In this document: positions 8,573-15,338 of the stretch, one piece after another
Layout of the letters: every line of letters starts with the position of its first letter
Numbering within the stretch: position 1 is the first letter of the stretch
NCBI GenBank assembly: GCA_964439745.1
Contig: CAYTQK010000041.1
Span: 1 to 16,929, forward strand
DNA: 16,929 bases
Direction of reading: 5' to 3'
Source: CAYTQK01 sp964439745
GTDB lineage: Bacteria > Desulfobacterota > Desulfobacteria > Desulfobacterales > Desulfosudaceae
Translations under genes and position numbers: made by a program
Notes under the pieces: model-generated
What the model saw: only the letters and a program-made list of their open reading frames with translations
Told to the model about the DNA's origin: nothing
The model's database searches: none

Positions 8573-9322
8573 TCAAGGAATTTCTATATTTACCACTTCG
8601 CCATGGTCACCGGGTACCTCCACCGGAATCCGGTTGGCCAGAAGTCTTATTCCGGCGGCATTGCCGATGAGCAGGTTAAAGCCCGATTCCGCCTGGAGTT
8701 CAAGTTGATCGCCGGGCTGCAGGGTATATTCTTTGGTTTTTTCGTTGTCAATGTTGATCTTCAGCCAGGTCTCTTCCACGGTTATGACAGACAGGCGAAT
8801 GTTTTCCTCCGCGGCTGCGGCAGCGGTAGACGAATCAGTGACGGCCGCTGCCGGCCGGGGCCGGGGCTGTTCCGAAACCACGCTCGGAGCCACCGCCGCC
8901 TTTTCGCTGCCGGAAGAACGCTCCTGGCTATTCTGCCCGTTGCTCGACAACACCAGAATGGTGCTGATCATGACGGCCAGGACCACACCGCCCACCCCGG
9001 CAAGACGGCACCAGAAAAGACTCTGTTCCCGCCGGATCTGTTTTTCCGTCCTAGAGGTGGCCCGGAGCAGAGACAAGGTCTGTTGATAGTCGCTGACCAC
9101 CCAGGCCGCATCCGCGCCGACCAGGCCGGCATACGAACGCAAAAAGCCCCTGGTATATACCGGATCCGGCAATTCGGCGATATTTTCATTCTCCATGGCA
9201 GACAGCAGCCGGACCCCCAGTTTCAGCTCTTCGGCCACCTGTTCGATTAAAAGACCGCGTTCCTGGCGGCAGCGGGCCAGGTATAATCCGAAAGATAATT
9301 TGTTCGGTGCCATGGATCTCAT
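8573..9322 (-). CDS. RodZ-like membrane protein: N-terminal HTH, one TM helix, C-terminal DUF4115-type domain
   Basis: RodZ links MreB filaments to the cell-wall elongation machinery. The 249-residue product has the RodZ layout. An HTH_25-type helix-turn-helix spans about 9-68 (LARCRQERGLLIEQVAEELK, then LPDPVYTRGFLRSYAGLVG). A positively charged stretch precedes one transmembrane helix at about 105-126. A low-complexity Ser/Ala/Pro linker runs about 127-173. The periplasmic beta domain, about 175-249, shows the family pattern WLKINIDNEKTKEYTLQPG and LLIGNAAGIRLLANRIPVEV. The ATG at 9322 is used; another three codons later is equally possible and neither has a good Shine-Dalgarno. It lies between a SurA-like gene and mgtE rather than beside mreB, so a role in cell shape is likely by family but not shown by context. 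Confidence 0.87.
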   Translation of the reverse strand: MRSMAPNKLSFGLYLARCRQERGLLIEQVAEELKLGVRLLSAMENENIAELPDPVYTRGFLRSYAGLVGADAAWVVSDYQQTLSLLRATSRTEKQIRREQSLFWCRLAGVGGVVLAVMISTILVLSSNGQNSQERSSGSEKAAVAPSVVSEQPRPRPAAAVTDSSTAAAAAEENIRLSVITVEETWLKINIDNEKTKEYTLQPGDQLELQAESGFNLLIGNAAGIRLLANRIPVEVPGDHGEVVNIEIP

Positions 9323-9355
9323 TGACGAATATGACCGGATTCCTCTGATCGCCGG

Positions 9356-10417
9356 TTATCGGATAATCTTTATGTGAGAATCTTCACGCAGGGCCGTGAC
9401 CCACTCTTCAAATTTATCGTTCATTTTTTTTTCATAGATGGTTTTGCGTATCTCCTCGGAAGCCTCCTCCAGGGATTGTCCGGGGTTATCAACAATATCC
9501 GCCACATAAAAAATCTGAAACCCGACGTCCGATTCCAGGACCGGTGTTATGCCGCCCACGGGAGTTTCTTCGATGGCCTGGCGGAGCTGAGGGGAAAGGT
9601 CTTCCAGCTCAAACATCCCCAGATCTCCACCCTTGTCAGCAAAGGAAGACTGGGAGTGCTGCCGGGCCATTTCTTCAAAGGTGGCTTCTTCTGATTTAAT
9701 TTTTTCCCGGATAGTCTTCATCTCCTCGAAAACCGCCTGCCGGGACCCGGGGGTATCCGTATCCGAGGGCTGAATGATAATATTTTTCAAATGATAGCGG
9801 GTAGAAGAGGCAAATTCCTGGCGATGTTCATCATAATACCGGCGGACATCCTCCCGGGTGATGACAATCTTTGATTCAACCTCCCGGCTCAGTACCCGGG
9901 TACGCCGGATCTGGTTTTTCATCTGTTCCCGGTAGGTTTCCATGGAAATCCCCATCTCCTCCAGGGAATTGCGGAGCTGCTCGTCGCTATACATCATGTT
10001 CTGCTTGATCCGTTCCAGGGCAGCGTCCACCTCTTCTTCACTGACCCGGATGCCCAGTTTTTCGGCTTTCTGGGCCGTCAGCAGTTCATCAATCTTCTCG
10101 TTGATCAGGTCCTCCCGGGCCCGGTAGAGCATTTTTTCTTCCACCCGCGGCGACAGATTCCGTTTTGTGATCTTTTTTTTGATCGGTTTCATCAGCTCGC
10201 GGATTTCGGAAAGCGTGACAATGTCCTGGTTGACAATGGCCACGATGCGATCCACCACCTCGGTTTCGGCGGCGGCTTCCTCGGCCGTCCCGGCGGCAAC
10301 GGAGATGCCGACGGGACCGATGCAGACCATCAGTATCAGCAGTGCCATACCCGCCAACGGCAGGAGGCGACCGATCGTCTGTCGGCGCGGTTTATTTCGA
10401 TGATGATAAGGTTTCAA
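9356..10417 (-). CDS. SurA-like periplasmic chaperone with a single, probably inactive parvulin domain
   Basis: SurA-type proteins escort outer-membrane proteins through the periplasm. A basic N-terminus (RNKPRRQ) and hydrophobic run (LLPLAGMALLILMVCIGPVG) form a signal peptide, probably cut near SVAAG. The SurA_N signature RIVAIVNQDIVTLSEI follows, then a helical chaperone region, then one parvulin domain with GGDLGMF (about residues 263-269 from the TTG). The usual parvulin histidines appear replaced: HILL-type is KNIII and GWHL-type is GFQIF, so isomerase activity is doubtful. The start is TTG at 10417-10415 because AGGAG (10426-10430) sits 8 bases upstream. An in-frame ATG at 10435 would add six residues but has no Shine-Dalgarno and lies inside a 37-bp duplication. 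The gene lies between the lipoprotein gene (33 bases upstream) and the rodZ-like gene (33 bases downstream). Confidence 0.9.
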   Translation of the reverse strand: MKPYHHRNKPRRQTIGRLLPLAGMALLILMVCIGPVGISVAAGTAEEAAAETEVVDRIVAIVNQDIVTLSEIRELMKPIKKKITKRNLSPRVEEKMLYRAREDLINEKIDELLTAQKAEKLGIRVSEEEVDAALERIKQNMMYSDEQLRNSLEEMGISMETYREQMKNQIRRTRVLSREVESKIVITREDVRRYYDEHRQEFASSTRYHLKNIIIQPSDTDTPGSRQAVFEEMKTIREKIKSEEATFEEMARQHSQSSFADKGGDLGMFELEDLSPQLRQAIEETPVGGITPVLESDVGFQIFYVADIVDNPGQSLEEASEEIRKTIYEKKMNDKFEEWVTALREDSHIKIIR

Positions 10418-10475
10418 TCCAAAATCTCCTGCCATTTTGATGATAAGGTTTCAATCCAGAATCTCCTGCCATTTT
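10402..10475. repeat. 37-bp perfect-period tandem duplication at a gene junction (two copies, 36/37 identical)
   Basis: Copies are 10402-10438 and 10439-10475, adjacent, differing only at 10422/10459 (A versus G). The right copy encodes the last codons of the lipoprotein gene (KWQEILD and stop). The left copy supplies the Shine-Dalgarno and start of the SurA-like gene. Because 37 is not a multiple of three, the copies are read in different frames. The near identity suggests a recent event, or an assembly artefact. Confidence 0.93.
10426..10430 (-). promoter_or_regulatory. Shine-Dalgarno that decides the SurA-like gene start (TTG)
   Basis: On the minus strand AGGAG is followed by 8 bases and then TTG at 10417-10415, in frame with the SurA-like protein. 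The same AGGAG-N8-TTG occurs in the duplicate copy (10463-10467 and 10454-10452). There the TTG overlaps the stop of the lipoprotein gene as TTGA, but that TTG leads into a frame that ends after 20 codons. Confidence 0.6.
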
Positions 10476-11131
10476 TCAGAATTCAACTCCACGCGGTATT
10501 GCTGCTGAATACCGTCTATCCATTCGGGATACCGTTCTTGCGCCTTTTCCCGCCGCAGATGCTTGATAACCTCCCTGTCCACCGTTGCCAGGCGCTCCTG
10601 GCGAATTTTTTCATCGGGATACCGCTGCTGGTAGTAGGCCATGATTTCTTCCGGCGTAATGGTCACGGTTTCGACCAGTTCTTTTTCGATCAGTTTTTCC
10701 ATCAGCAGCCGGATCCGCAGCCGCTTCTTCCAGACCGGCAGGGAGATGGCGTTTTCCAGCAGTGCCGCTTCAAAAGCGCCCTCGGGATAATCTTCCCGGA
10801 CCGTGTCAACGGCTTCGTCCAGTTCGGCCGGTGAGACGGTAATGCCCAGTTCTTCCGCCCGCTTGGCCAGAATCAGCTCCTCGGTCAATTGTTTCAGCAG
10901 GCGGGTTTTAATGGCCTTGACCGTTTCTTCGTTTTGCAGCGTATTATACGGATAAGCGGTCTTGGCGATCTCCAGGGCGTCGTAAAACATTTCGCTGGTA
11001 ATTTCCTTACCGTCAATCCGGATCAGAAAATCGTCCCGCTCAACGCGGGCGGAATCCGTGCATCCGCTCCAAACCAGCAGCCCCAGGAAAATCAGAATGA
11101 ACCACTTTCTGCTCTGGTAATGATCAGCCAT
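10451..11131 (-). CDS. SurA-N-domain lipoprotein without a peptidyl-prolyl isomerase domain
   Basis: The 226-residue product has a lipoprotein-type signal: basic residues (SRKW), a hydrophobic run and WSGC with the candidate lipidated Cys at 24. Trp at -3 is unusual for a lipobox; residue +2 is Thr, which under the E. coli rule favours the outer membrane. The mature part matches the SurA N-terminal chaperone fold: FLIRIDGKEITSEMFYDAL, then long amphipathic helices (KQLTEELILAKRAEELGITV), and a C-terminal helix reached through PEEIMAYYQQRYP. There is no parvulin domain, unlike the neighbouring gene. It is probably a periplasm-facing chaperone for envelope proteins, by inference. The ATG at 11131 has AAGGA 13 bases upstream, a long spacing. 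The gene sits 107 bases after mfd; no terminator is seen between them. Confidence 0.85.
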   Translation of the reverse strand: MADHYQSRKWFILIFLGLLVWSGCTDSARVERDDFLIRIDGKEITSEMFYDALEIAKTAYPYNTLQNEETVKAIKTRLLKQLTEELILAKRAEELGITVSPAELDEAVDTVREDYPEGAFEAALLENAISLPVWKKRLRIRLLMEKLIEKELVETVTITPEEIMAYYQQRYPDEKIRQERLATVDREVIKHLRREKAQERYPEWIDGIQQQYRVELNSEKWQEILD

Positions 11132-11238
11132 TGTTGATATGTAATCCTTCCCGGAAATAGGGATAAGATAAATAACAACGAATCAGGAATTATCAAGTAT
11201 CGAAAAGTATCATGGAATATCCGGACTGACACATAATT

Positions 11239-14200
11239 TCAGTTAGTGGTACCATGCCCGCCAAGTTCTTTCAAGATCTTTTTGGCCGCAACCACCGCCT
11301 GTCTGCCTTTTTTGGCGTCAATGCCTACCCGCAGCCGGGGAACCGGCGCGAACTCACCGGTCCCTTCATGCCTGTCGGTAATCCGGGAAAAACTGCTGGC
11401 AAGGTCGGTGTCTTTATCAAGATGAGCCGGGGAAAACTGGAGGACGAGTTCTTTTTCCGACAGGTCAAGCTTGCTGACCCCCGCCCGCGTGGAAAGGACT
11501 TTCAGCATGATTTTCAGCAGCAGGTTCTCCGTTTCCTCGGGCAGCGGACCGTAGCGGTCGATCAGCTCATCCCGGACAGCGGTGATGTCCCGGTTGGTCC
11601 TGGCCCGGGAAAGCTGCCGGTAAACGGCCAGGCGCTGGTCAATGGCCGGTATGTAGGCATCGTCAATATGGGCGGAAAGCGGTACGTTGATCTCCGGCTC
11701 CAGCGGTGTCGCCGCGGGCTCGCCCTTTAATTCGGAGACGGTTCTTTCCATAAGCTGAAGAAACATATCGTAGCCAACGGCGGCAATATGACCGGATTGC
11801 GAAACTCCCAGGGCGGAACCGCCGCCCCGGATCTGGAGATCACTCATGGCAATACGGAAGCCGGAACCCAGGTCGCTGTGCTCCATGAGAACCTTGAGCC
11901 TTTTGCGGGCGTCGGTACCCAGGGCGCTCTCCTTGGGAATAAAAAGATAGGCATAGGCCTGTTCCCCGGCCCGGCCGACCCGGCCCCGCAGCTGGTAAAT
12001 CTGGGCCAGGCCGAACCTGTCGGCCCGGTTGACAAAAATGGTGTTGGCCGAGGGAATGTCCAGTCCTGATTCGATGATGCGGGTGCAGACCAGCATGTCG
12101 ATCTCGCGGTTGATGAATTTCATCATTGCCGCTTCCAGTTCGTTTTTGTCGAGACGTCCGTGGGCGACTCCCAGGCGGACTTCGGGCACCAGCTTCTGGA
12201 GCCGATTGGCGATGGCCCAGATCTTGTTGATGTTGTTGTGCACGAAATAGATCTGCCCGCCGCGGGCCAGTTCCCGCCGGATGGCCGCGGCCACGATGCC
12301 GTCATCGAATTCCGAAACATAGGTCTGAATCGCCAGGCGGTTTTCCGGCGGCGTGTTGATGATACTGATGTCGCGTACGCCCATCAGCGACATGTGCAGG
12401 GTGCGGGGTATGGGCGTGGCCGTGAGGGAGAGAACATCCACCGTGTGGCGGAGTTTTTTCAGGGCCTCTTTATGCTTGACGCCGAACCGTTGTTCTTCAT
12501 CCAGGACCACCAGGCCCAGATCGGAAAAGCTGACATCCGCGGACAACAATCGATGGGTACCGATGACAATGTCCACCCGGCCCGCCTTGACATCGGCGAC
12601 GATCCTTTTTTGTTCGGCCGGCGACCGGAAGCGGTTGAGGCAGGCGATGGTGACGGGAAAATCAGCGAAACGCTGCTGAAAGGTGGCCAGATGCTGTTCG
12701 GCCAGAACAGTGGTCGGGACCAGTACGGCCACCTGGCGTCCGTCGCAGACGGCGACAAAGGCCGCCCGCATGACAATCTCGGTTTTGCCGTAACCGACGT
12801 CGCCGCAGACCAGCCGGTCCATGGGCGTGAACGAGGCCATGTCGGCCAGCACTTCTTCGATAACCTGGCGTTGATCCCCGGTCTCATCATAGGGAAATCC
12901 GGCGGCAAACTCCTGGTAATATTCTTCCGGCGGGGCAAACGCGTGTCCCTGGCTGACTTTTCGGCGGGCGTAAAGTTTGAGCAGGTCCTTGGCGATCTTT
13001 TCGACCTCTTTTTTGGCCTTTGCCTTGGCCCGTTCCCAGGAAGCGCCGCCCATCTTGTCCAGGACCGGTTCCACCCCGTCCACACCGACATATTTTTTTA
13101 CCAGATCCATGCGGTCGACCGACAGATAGAGCCGGTCCCCGTCCTTGTAAGTGATCAGGAGAAAATCATTGCGGATTCCTTCCACCTTGATATCGACGAT
13201 GCCCTGGTACTGGCCGATACCATAATCCGCGTGAACCACCAGGTCGCCTTTTTTCAGATCTTCCAGTTCCAGGAAACGGGTCCGGGCCCGGTGCGAGGAT
13301 TTGCGAACCCGTCGCGGCCGCCGGGCAATGATTTCGCTGTCACACAGCAGGGACAACCGGTTGTTAGCGGCATCTTCAAAACCCGTTGACAAATCCCCGA
13401 TGACGATAAAAACCGCGCCGGTCCCCGGCCGGACGTCGGCCATGGTCTCGGTGATGACCGGATGTGCCCGGTACGGGCGCAGCAGTTCCGCCAGTCGTTC
13501 CGCCTGGGAACGGCTGGCGCTGGCAATGACGGAAGTCACCTGGTTTTCCCGGTTGGCTTCCATCCATTTCGCCAGCGGCGCCAGGGTTCTTTCCCCGGAA
13601 GACCGCCCGGACAGCGCGGCCTTGAGATCTTCCCGGGTGGTGGTATTCATCCGGATGGCAGTGCTGCCTGGAGCGGAAGCACCGGGTGGCTCCTCGCCAA
13701 AGTCCAGGTGACGGACTGCTGCCCGGGGATATCCGGCCAGTGCTTCTTCCACGGAAGTCCAGTCCAGGATATGGCTGTCCGGCGGCAGGCACAACCGGTT
13801 CTGCTCCCGGGCGGCTTCGTAATTAACCGCCAGCTGCTGCTGGTAGCCAGCGGCCCGCTCCCGGAGGGTGTCCGGTGAAATAATAAAAAATCCGGCCCGG
13901 TCAGGCAGGTAGTCAAACAGCGTGGCCAAATCTTCATAAAAGAGCGGCAGCAGGCTTTCCAGGCCCTCGGCGCTGTCACGGTTGTTGAAACGGTCAATGA
14001 CTTTCCGGCTTTCCGACAACGGCAGGTCCATCAGGGCGGCCTGCTTCTTGACGGCCGCGATCATGCGGCCGGAATTGGCCCGGTTAAAGACGGTTTCCCG
14101 GGCCGGAAGTGTGATCGCCTCGGCGATATCCGCCTTGCGGCGCTGGGTGACCGGCGAGAAAAACCGCAGGTTCTCGACCATGTCCCCGAACAACTCGATC

Positions 14201-14748
14201 CGGATCGGTTCGGGATAAAGGGGGGAAAAGACGTCCAGGATGCCGCCGCGAACGGAAAAGTCGCCGGGTTCCTCAACCAGGGCGGTATGGGTGTACCCGC
14301 CGTCCAGCAGTTTTTCGCGGAAAGCTTCCAGATCCAGTGCCTCGCCGGCCATGACCAGCTCGGCGTAATCGCGCAGCACCGCCCGGGGAAGCAGCCGCTG
14401 CATAATACCGGCCAGGGTCACCACCATGACCGGCGGCGGAGCGGACTCGGTCAGTCGGAAAAGAAGCGCCAGGCGGGCCGCTGCCGTCTTGTTATGATAG
14501 GCCACCGGCCGGTACGGCATGATGGTATAGGCGGGGAAAATTACCGGCGCTTCGTGTTCCGGACCCAGGAAAAAGGCGATATCACCGCTCAGCCGTTCCG
14601 CCTCCCGGTCATCGGCAGCCAGTACCACCACCGGCCGGCCGCCAAGTATGGCGGTCCGGGCCGCGGCAAAGGCGTCGGCCGAACCGGCCAGCCCGGTAAC
14701 GGTCAGCTCGCCCGCGCCACTGCTCATATGTCTGACAATACGATCCAT
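11239..14748 (-). CDS. mfd: transcription-repair coupling factor Mfd
   Basis: Mfd removes RNA polymerase stalled at DNA lesions using an ATP-driven translocase and recruits UvrA. The product has 1169 residues (E. coli 1148). The N-terminal UvrB-like region is seen (FPAYTIMPYRPVAYHNKTAA; FSVRGGILDVFSPLYPEPIR). The RNA polymerase-interacting domain starts near residue 495 (KKGDLVVHADYGIGQYQGI). The translocase has Walker A GDVGYGKTE near 648, DEEQRFG near 750, LTATPIPRTLHMSL, and the TRG/helicase VI region with QIYQLRGRVGRAGEQAYAYL. The C-terminal D7 domain (RLAVYRQLSRA, DRYGPLPEETENLL) is complete. The ATG at 14748 is preferred over a TTG directly before it. The gene has its own likely promoter and is first of the minus-strand run. 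Confidence 0.98.
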   Translation of the reverse strand: MDRIVRHMSSGAGELTVTGLAGSADAFAAARTAILGGRPVVVLAADDREAERLSGDIAFFLGPEHEAPVIFPAYTIMPYRPVAYHNKTAAARLALLFRLTESAPPPVMVVTLAGIMQRLLPRAVLRDYAELVMAGEALDLEAFREKLLDGGYTHTALVEEPGDFSVRGGILDVFSPLYPEPIRIELFGDMVENLRFFSPVTQRRKADIAEAITLPARETVFNRANSGRMIAAVKKQAALMDLPLSESRKVIDRFNNRDSAEGLESLLPLFYEDLATLFDYLPDRAGFFIISPDTLRERAAGYQQQLAVNYEAAREQNRLCLPPDSHILDWTSVEEALAGYPRAAVRHLDFGEEPPGASAPGSTAIRMNTTTREDLKAALSGRSSGERTLAPLAKWMEANRENQVTSVIASASRSQAERLAELLRPYRAHPVITETMADVRPGTGAVFIVIGDLSTGFEDAANNRLSLLCDSEIIARRPRRVRKSSHRARTRFLELEDLKKGDLVVHADYGIGQYQGIVDIKVEGIRNDFLLITYKDGDRLYLSVDRMDLVKKYVGVDGVEPVLDKMGGASWERAKAKAKKEVEKIAKDLLKLYARRKVSQGHAFAPPEEYYQEFAAGFPYDETGDQRQVIEEVLADMASFTPMDRLVCGDVGYGKTEIVMRAAFVAVCDGRQVAVLVPTTVLAEQHLATFQQRFADFPVTIACLNRFRSPAEQKRIVADVKAGRVDIVIGTHRLLSADVSFSDLGLVVLDEEQRFGVKHKEALKKLRHTVDVLSLTATPIPRTLHMSLMGVRDISIINTPPENRLAIQTYVSEFDDGIVAAAIRRELARGGQIYFVHNNINKIWAIANRLQKLVPEVRLGVAHGRLDKNELEAAMMKFINREIDMLVCTRIIESGLDIPSANTIFVNRADRFGLAQIYQLRGRVGRAGEQAYAYLFIPKESALGTDARKRLKVLMEHSDLGSGFRIAMSDLQIRGGGSALGVSQSGHIAAVGYDMFLQLMERTVSELKGEPAATPLEPEINVPLSAHIDDAYIPAIDQRLAVYRQLSRARTNRDITAVRDELIDRYGPLPEETENLLLKIMLKVLSTRAGVSKLDLSEKELVLQFSPAHLDKDTDLASSFSRITDRHEGTGEFAPVPRLRVGIDAKKGRQAVVAAKKILKELGGHGTTN

Positions 14749-14815
14749 CAACGTCTCTTATTTTTTGCAGCGTCTGATAAAGACCGCTCCGGGCCGAAGG
14801 CCCTTTGCTTGTTTT

Positions 14816-14846
14816 TCTATATGCGTTGTTTTTTCCTGCCGGTCAA
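14816..14846 (-). promoter_or_regulatory. candidate sigma-70 promoter for mfd
   Basis: On the minus strand, TTGACC (14846-14841) matches the -35 box in 5 of 6 positions, and TATAGA (14821-14816) matches the -10 box in 4 of 6, with 19 bases between them. The spacing is longer than the optimal 17. It lies just after the terminator at 14852-14887 and about 70 bases before the mfd ATG. The leader contains a GGGCC/GGCCC hairpin at 14791-14803. Confidence 0.45.
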
Positions 14847-14851
14847 CCATG

Positions 14852-14887
14852 AAAAAAAGAGCCCGCCTCGCAGGGGTCGGGCTCTTT
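14852..14887 (-). terminator. strong intrinsic terminator, minus strand
   Basis: A perfect 10-bp stem (AAAGAGCCCG 14856-14865 with CGGGCTCTTT 14878-14887) and a partly paired 12-base loop are followed on the minus strand by a run of seven T (14858-14852, three of them in the stem). The plus-strand reading has no T tract beyond the stem. It would end minus-strand transcripts arriving from the right. It overlaps the TAA of the remnant reading frame at 14886-14888, which ties it to that lost gene rather than to mfd. Confidence 0.85.
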
Positions 14888-15101
14888 ACACATCCCTGAA
14901 CGGGGATGTCATGTCATGAACCGCCATGCCTGCTTCCAGGGCCTTATCCCAGTCATACCCTTTCCAGTAGGCATCCTCGGTTTTTCCGAACAGCTTGGAC
15001 AAGAGCATGGTCTTGCGGAATTCTCCCTTGTTGCCGTGATACACCGGCGGGAAAATCAATCCAGCATCCGAAAACTGACTTCTCCATTTTTCTGCACCGC
15101 A
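14886..15101 (-). pseudogene. probable orphaned 3' end of a lost minus-strand gene (or a very short gene)
   Basis: A 71-codon open stretch ends in TAA inside the stem of a terminator, as a real gene end would. Its last about 55 residues look like protein: PPVYHGNKGEFRKTML, then SKLFRKTEDAYWKGYDWDKA, then MAVHDMTSPFRDV. I do not recognise the family. Upstream the frame hits TGA at 15104-15102. A neighbouring frame reads plausibly (SDAVQKNGEVSFRMLD) up to a TGA at 15058-15056, which could mean a frameshift near 15055, though that is speculative. Possible starts inside are GTG at 15044 and ATG at 15008, neither with a good Shine-Dalgarno. A decayed or truncated gene is the favoured reading; a 40-52-residue small protein is the alternative. 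Further right lie only the tRNA promoter and the tRNA. Confidence 0.5.
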
Positions 15102-15148
15102 TCAGAATATTTTGATTCTCCACCCCCGGTTTCGGCCCAAGTTCGGCC

Positions 15149-15177
15149 TTGACAAAGTTTCGGATTCGGGGCAAAAT
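15149..15177 (+). promoter_or_regulatory. sigma-70 promoter for tRNA-Thr
   Basis: A consensus -35 TTGACA (15149-15154) is followed by a 17-base spacer and CAAAAT (15172-15177), 4 of 6 to TATAAT. The predicted start, about 15184, lies some 35 bases before the tRNA. Read-through may also feed the downstream acyltransferase gene, as no terminator is seen after the tRNA. Confidence 0.65.
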
Positions 15178-15218
15178 CTCACAAATCTGGTATTTGCGGG
15201 AAATGACGCGGAACCCAT

Positions 15219-15294
15219 GCCACCGTAGCTCAGCAGGCAGAGCAACGCACTCGTAATGCGTAGGTCAGGAGTTCGAATCTCCTCGGTGGCTCCA
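15219..15294 (+). tRNA. tRNA-Thr, anticodon CGU (reads ACG)
   Basis: A full cloverleaf of 76 bases includes an encoded CCA. The acceptor stem is GCCACCG/CGGTGGC (15219-15225 with 15284-15290) and the discriminator is T15291. The D stem is GCTC/GAGC with loop AGCAGGCA. The anticodon stem is ACGCA/TGCGT with loop CTCGTAA, so positions 34-36 are CGT (15252-15254). The T stem is AGGAG/CTCCT with loop TTCGAAT. All conserved positions (T8, GG in the D loop, TTCGA) are present, so it should be functional. Confidence 0.98.
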
Positions 15295-15338
15295 TCTTTC
15301 CCGGTTCCGCCCGGAGAGCAGGAAAACAAGGACCTTTG

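Noticed and set aside
11161..11211. Possible promoter and repeated AAGTATC (11195-11201, 11205-11211) before the lipoprotein gene
   Set aside because: A minus-strand TTGATA at 11196-11191 could be a -35 box, but no -10 box at proper spacing matches better than 3 of 6; the AT-rich repeat may be chance.
12160..13389. Plus-strand open frame of 409 codons opposite mfd
   Set aside because: It is antisense to the Mfd translocase domains, with shadow-type composition and no motif.
14791..14803. GGGCC/GGCCC hairpin in the mfd leader as a terminator
   Set aside because: On the minus strand no T tract follows. On the plus strand a T-rich stretch follows, but no plus-strand gene precedes it. It may affect the mfd leader, but nothing supports a specific role.
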